From contig NC_051138.1 in the NCBI RefSeq assembly GCF_014839805.1, positions 3,470,983 through 3,534,982 on the forward strand: DNA of 64,000 nucleotides, read 5' to 3'. Source of the DNA: Manduca sexta (Eukaryota > Arthropoda > Insecta > Lepidoptera > Sphingidae). The notes under the pieces were generated by a model that was not told the DNA's origin, did not search any database, and saw nothing but the letters and a program-made list of their open reading frames with translations. Below are positions 63,001 to 64,000 of the stretch, one piece after another; position 1 is the stretch's first letter, and each line of letters opens with the position of its first letter. Both the position numbers and the translations under genes were made by a program.

Positions 63001-63484
63001 CGCCTCCTTCAAAGCCCATGCCGACGTCATCGGGCACCGTGAAAGTGCTGTCAGGCCCGCCAGTGCTGGAACTGACTTGCGGCACCTTGATTGGCGAGTT
63101 GATATTCGCGTAGTGATGCTGCGTGGAGCTCACGGTCGGTGGAGACGGATGGCCCGGATGGGCGTTATTGTTCTGTGCCTGCTGGATATTTGTATGTTTT
63201 AGAAGTGTTCTTTACGCCTTAAAGCTAATCACTTCACCAACACCCGAATTTGTATCATTTTATGTTTCATTCCTTTTAATCACAATTATAATTTACACCT
63301 GATTTTAAATTTAGTACCATTATAACTTACTTGCATTTCTTGATGATGTCTTGACTGATTGTTGTTGTTATTATTCTGTTGTTGCTGATGTTGTTGTTGC
63401 TGCTGTTGCTGCTGTTGTTGTTGCTGTTGTTGTTGCTGCTGTTGTTGCTGCTGTTGTTGCTGCTGTTGCTGCTGCTGCTGCTGT

Positions 63485-63555
<71 letters not shown>

Positions 63556-63675
63556 TTGTTGTTCGCGGCGAGCAGCTGCCGCGGCTTGCGCCATGTGCTG
63601 TTGTACAGCTACGTGAGCCTCAAGGTATGCTGTTTTTTGAGCTTCTGTCATTTTGTCCATGTTCACCGTGCCGTC
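60093..63675 (-). CDS. C2H2 zinc-finger transcription factor, 3' part (5' end outside window)
   Basis: Eight exons with continuous phase: 63331-63675, 62973-63181, 62232-62395, 61893-61976, 61459-61596, 61218-61390, 60685-60879 and 60093-60458 (the last acceptor could be 3 bases further in). They encode 557 residues to the stop. Order: [14 protein letters not shown] and an Ala-rich run; a 57-residue glutamine tract, then Asn-rich; a Pro/Ser linker; two adjacent fingers ([20 protein letters not shown] with HTGEKP linker, then [20 protein letters not shown]); [15 protein letters not shown]; an Ala/Gln-rich linker; finger 3 ([17 protein letters not shown]); finger 4 ([17 protein letters not shown]). 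The adjacent fingers suggest sequence-specific DNA binding in the nucleus. The orthologue was not recognised with confidence. Its first exon here opens with an acceptor, so upstream exons lie beyond 64000. Confidence 0.88.
62600..62830. mobile_element. Degraded SINE-like repeat in zinc-finger gene intron
   Basis: It contains GAAGGCAGTGAGAGGCC, an AAGTGGTGCA segment, a CACT microsatellite at 62669-62688 and CCCATGATGGGCTTGGGGGC, which resemble parts of lepidopteran SINEs. Head and ends are not clear. Confidence 0.35.
63391..63561 (-). repeat. Coding CAG/CAA repeat: 57 consecutive glutamines
   Basis: The codons mix CAG and CAA throughout, so the tract is not a pure trinucleotide run. It is followed by HQQQQ and six Asn. 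In other frames it reads as poly-Leu or poly-Val on the opposite strand, which is an artefact. Confidence 0.95.
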
Positions 63676-64000
63676 CTTGTCAAAAAAAGAAAGTATGTTA
63701 TTGATACTACTTATTGTTATGTGATTTAGTCCCGTTGGGGACTGTCATTTATGAGATGCTAAACTACGAATATAATAAAAATTGCTTTTTCCTTTTTTTT
63801 CATTGCATTCGTCACTTTCTTCTAAATGTAGCGTTGCTGAAAATTATATGATTATTATTAAGGTAATTTATTGTAATAAGCATATGAATGTAGCCTGTTT
63901 TTGTAAGAAGAGGTTATTAACTCATAGTCGAATCTGATAATATCATTCTAACCAATCATTCACGTCTTCAGAGGTCTTCTTCGCTATTTTTATTTCATGG
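63676..64000. other. Intron of the zinc-finger gene
   Basis: AT-rich sequence upstream of the acceptor at 63676. No exon was found before the window ends. Confidence 0.6.

Noticed and set aside
63351..63729. Plus-strand frames of poly-Leu and poly-Val (117 and 116 codons)
   Set aside because: They are the antisense of the glutamine tract in the zinc-finger gene.

Overview
The window reads as nuclear genomic DNA of a lepidopteran insect (moth or butterfly). It is AT-rich, its genes have short exons with GT-AG introns, and its repeats are of lepidopteran type: non-autonomous Helitrons that start TCTATACT and end in a GC-rich hairpin plus CTAG, tRNA-derived SINEs ending in an ATT-rich tail, hAT-like and other MITEs, and a decayed BEL/Pao-type retrotransposon. 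Every confident gene is on the minus strand. Gene models were assembled by hand from reading frames, splice sites and phase continuity; no search was run.

Layout. 1-17451 is almost entirely non-coding, with scattered transposon relics and one complete Helitron; a likely first coding exon of an unidentified gene lies at 17452-17514. A WWOX orthologue (seven coding exons, 420 aa) occupies 19312-22676; its introns hold a 227-bp Helitron and a 280-bp near-perfect fold-back element flanked by TTAA. 23060-29250 is transposon-rich: a Helitron, then a BEL/Pao-like element with one long intact gag frame and a broken pol. 29431-40600 carries a ten-exon SV2-like MFS transporter gene (517 aa) whose introns contain two inverted Helitrons and several SINEs.

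41764-48214 holds two adjacent, unrecognised, low-complexity genes (401 aa and about 1463 aa). They share a C-terminal coiled-coil-like motif and show signs of exon duplication and alternative last exons. 48841-59877 is mostly non-coding with Helitrons, a tail-to-tail SINE pair with target-site duplications, a MITE, and one possible small secreted peptide. 59878-63675 is the 3' portion of a C2H2 zinc-finger transcription-factor gene, with eight exons in the window, four zinc fingers and an uninterrupted run of 57 glutamines; its 5' end lies beyond the right edge.

The genes do not form an obvious pathway: an oxidoreductase, a membrane transporter, a fast-evolving gene pair and a transcription factor sit among repeats. 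The most unusual items are the Helitron family whose copies carry 3, 4 or 5 units of a 123-bp repeat, the fold-back element built from the same leader that precedes the retrotransposon gag, and the modular, fast-evolving gene pair.
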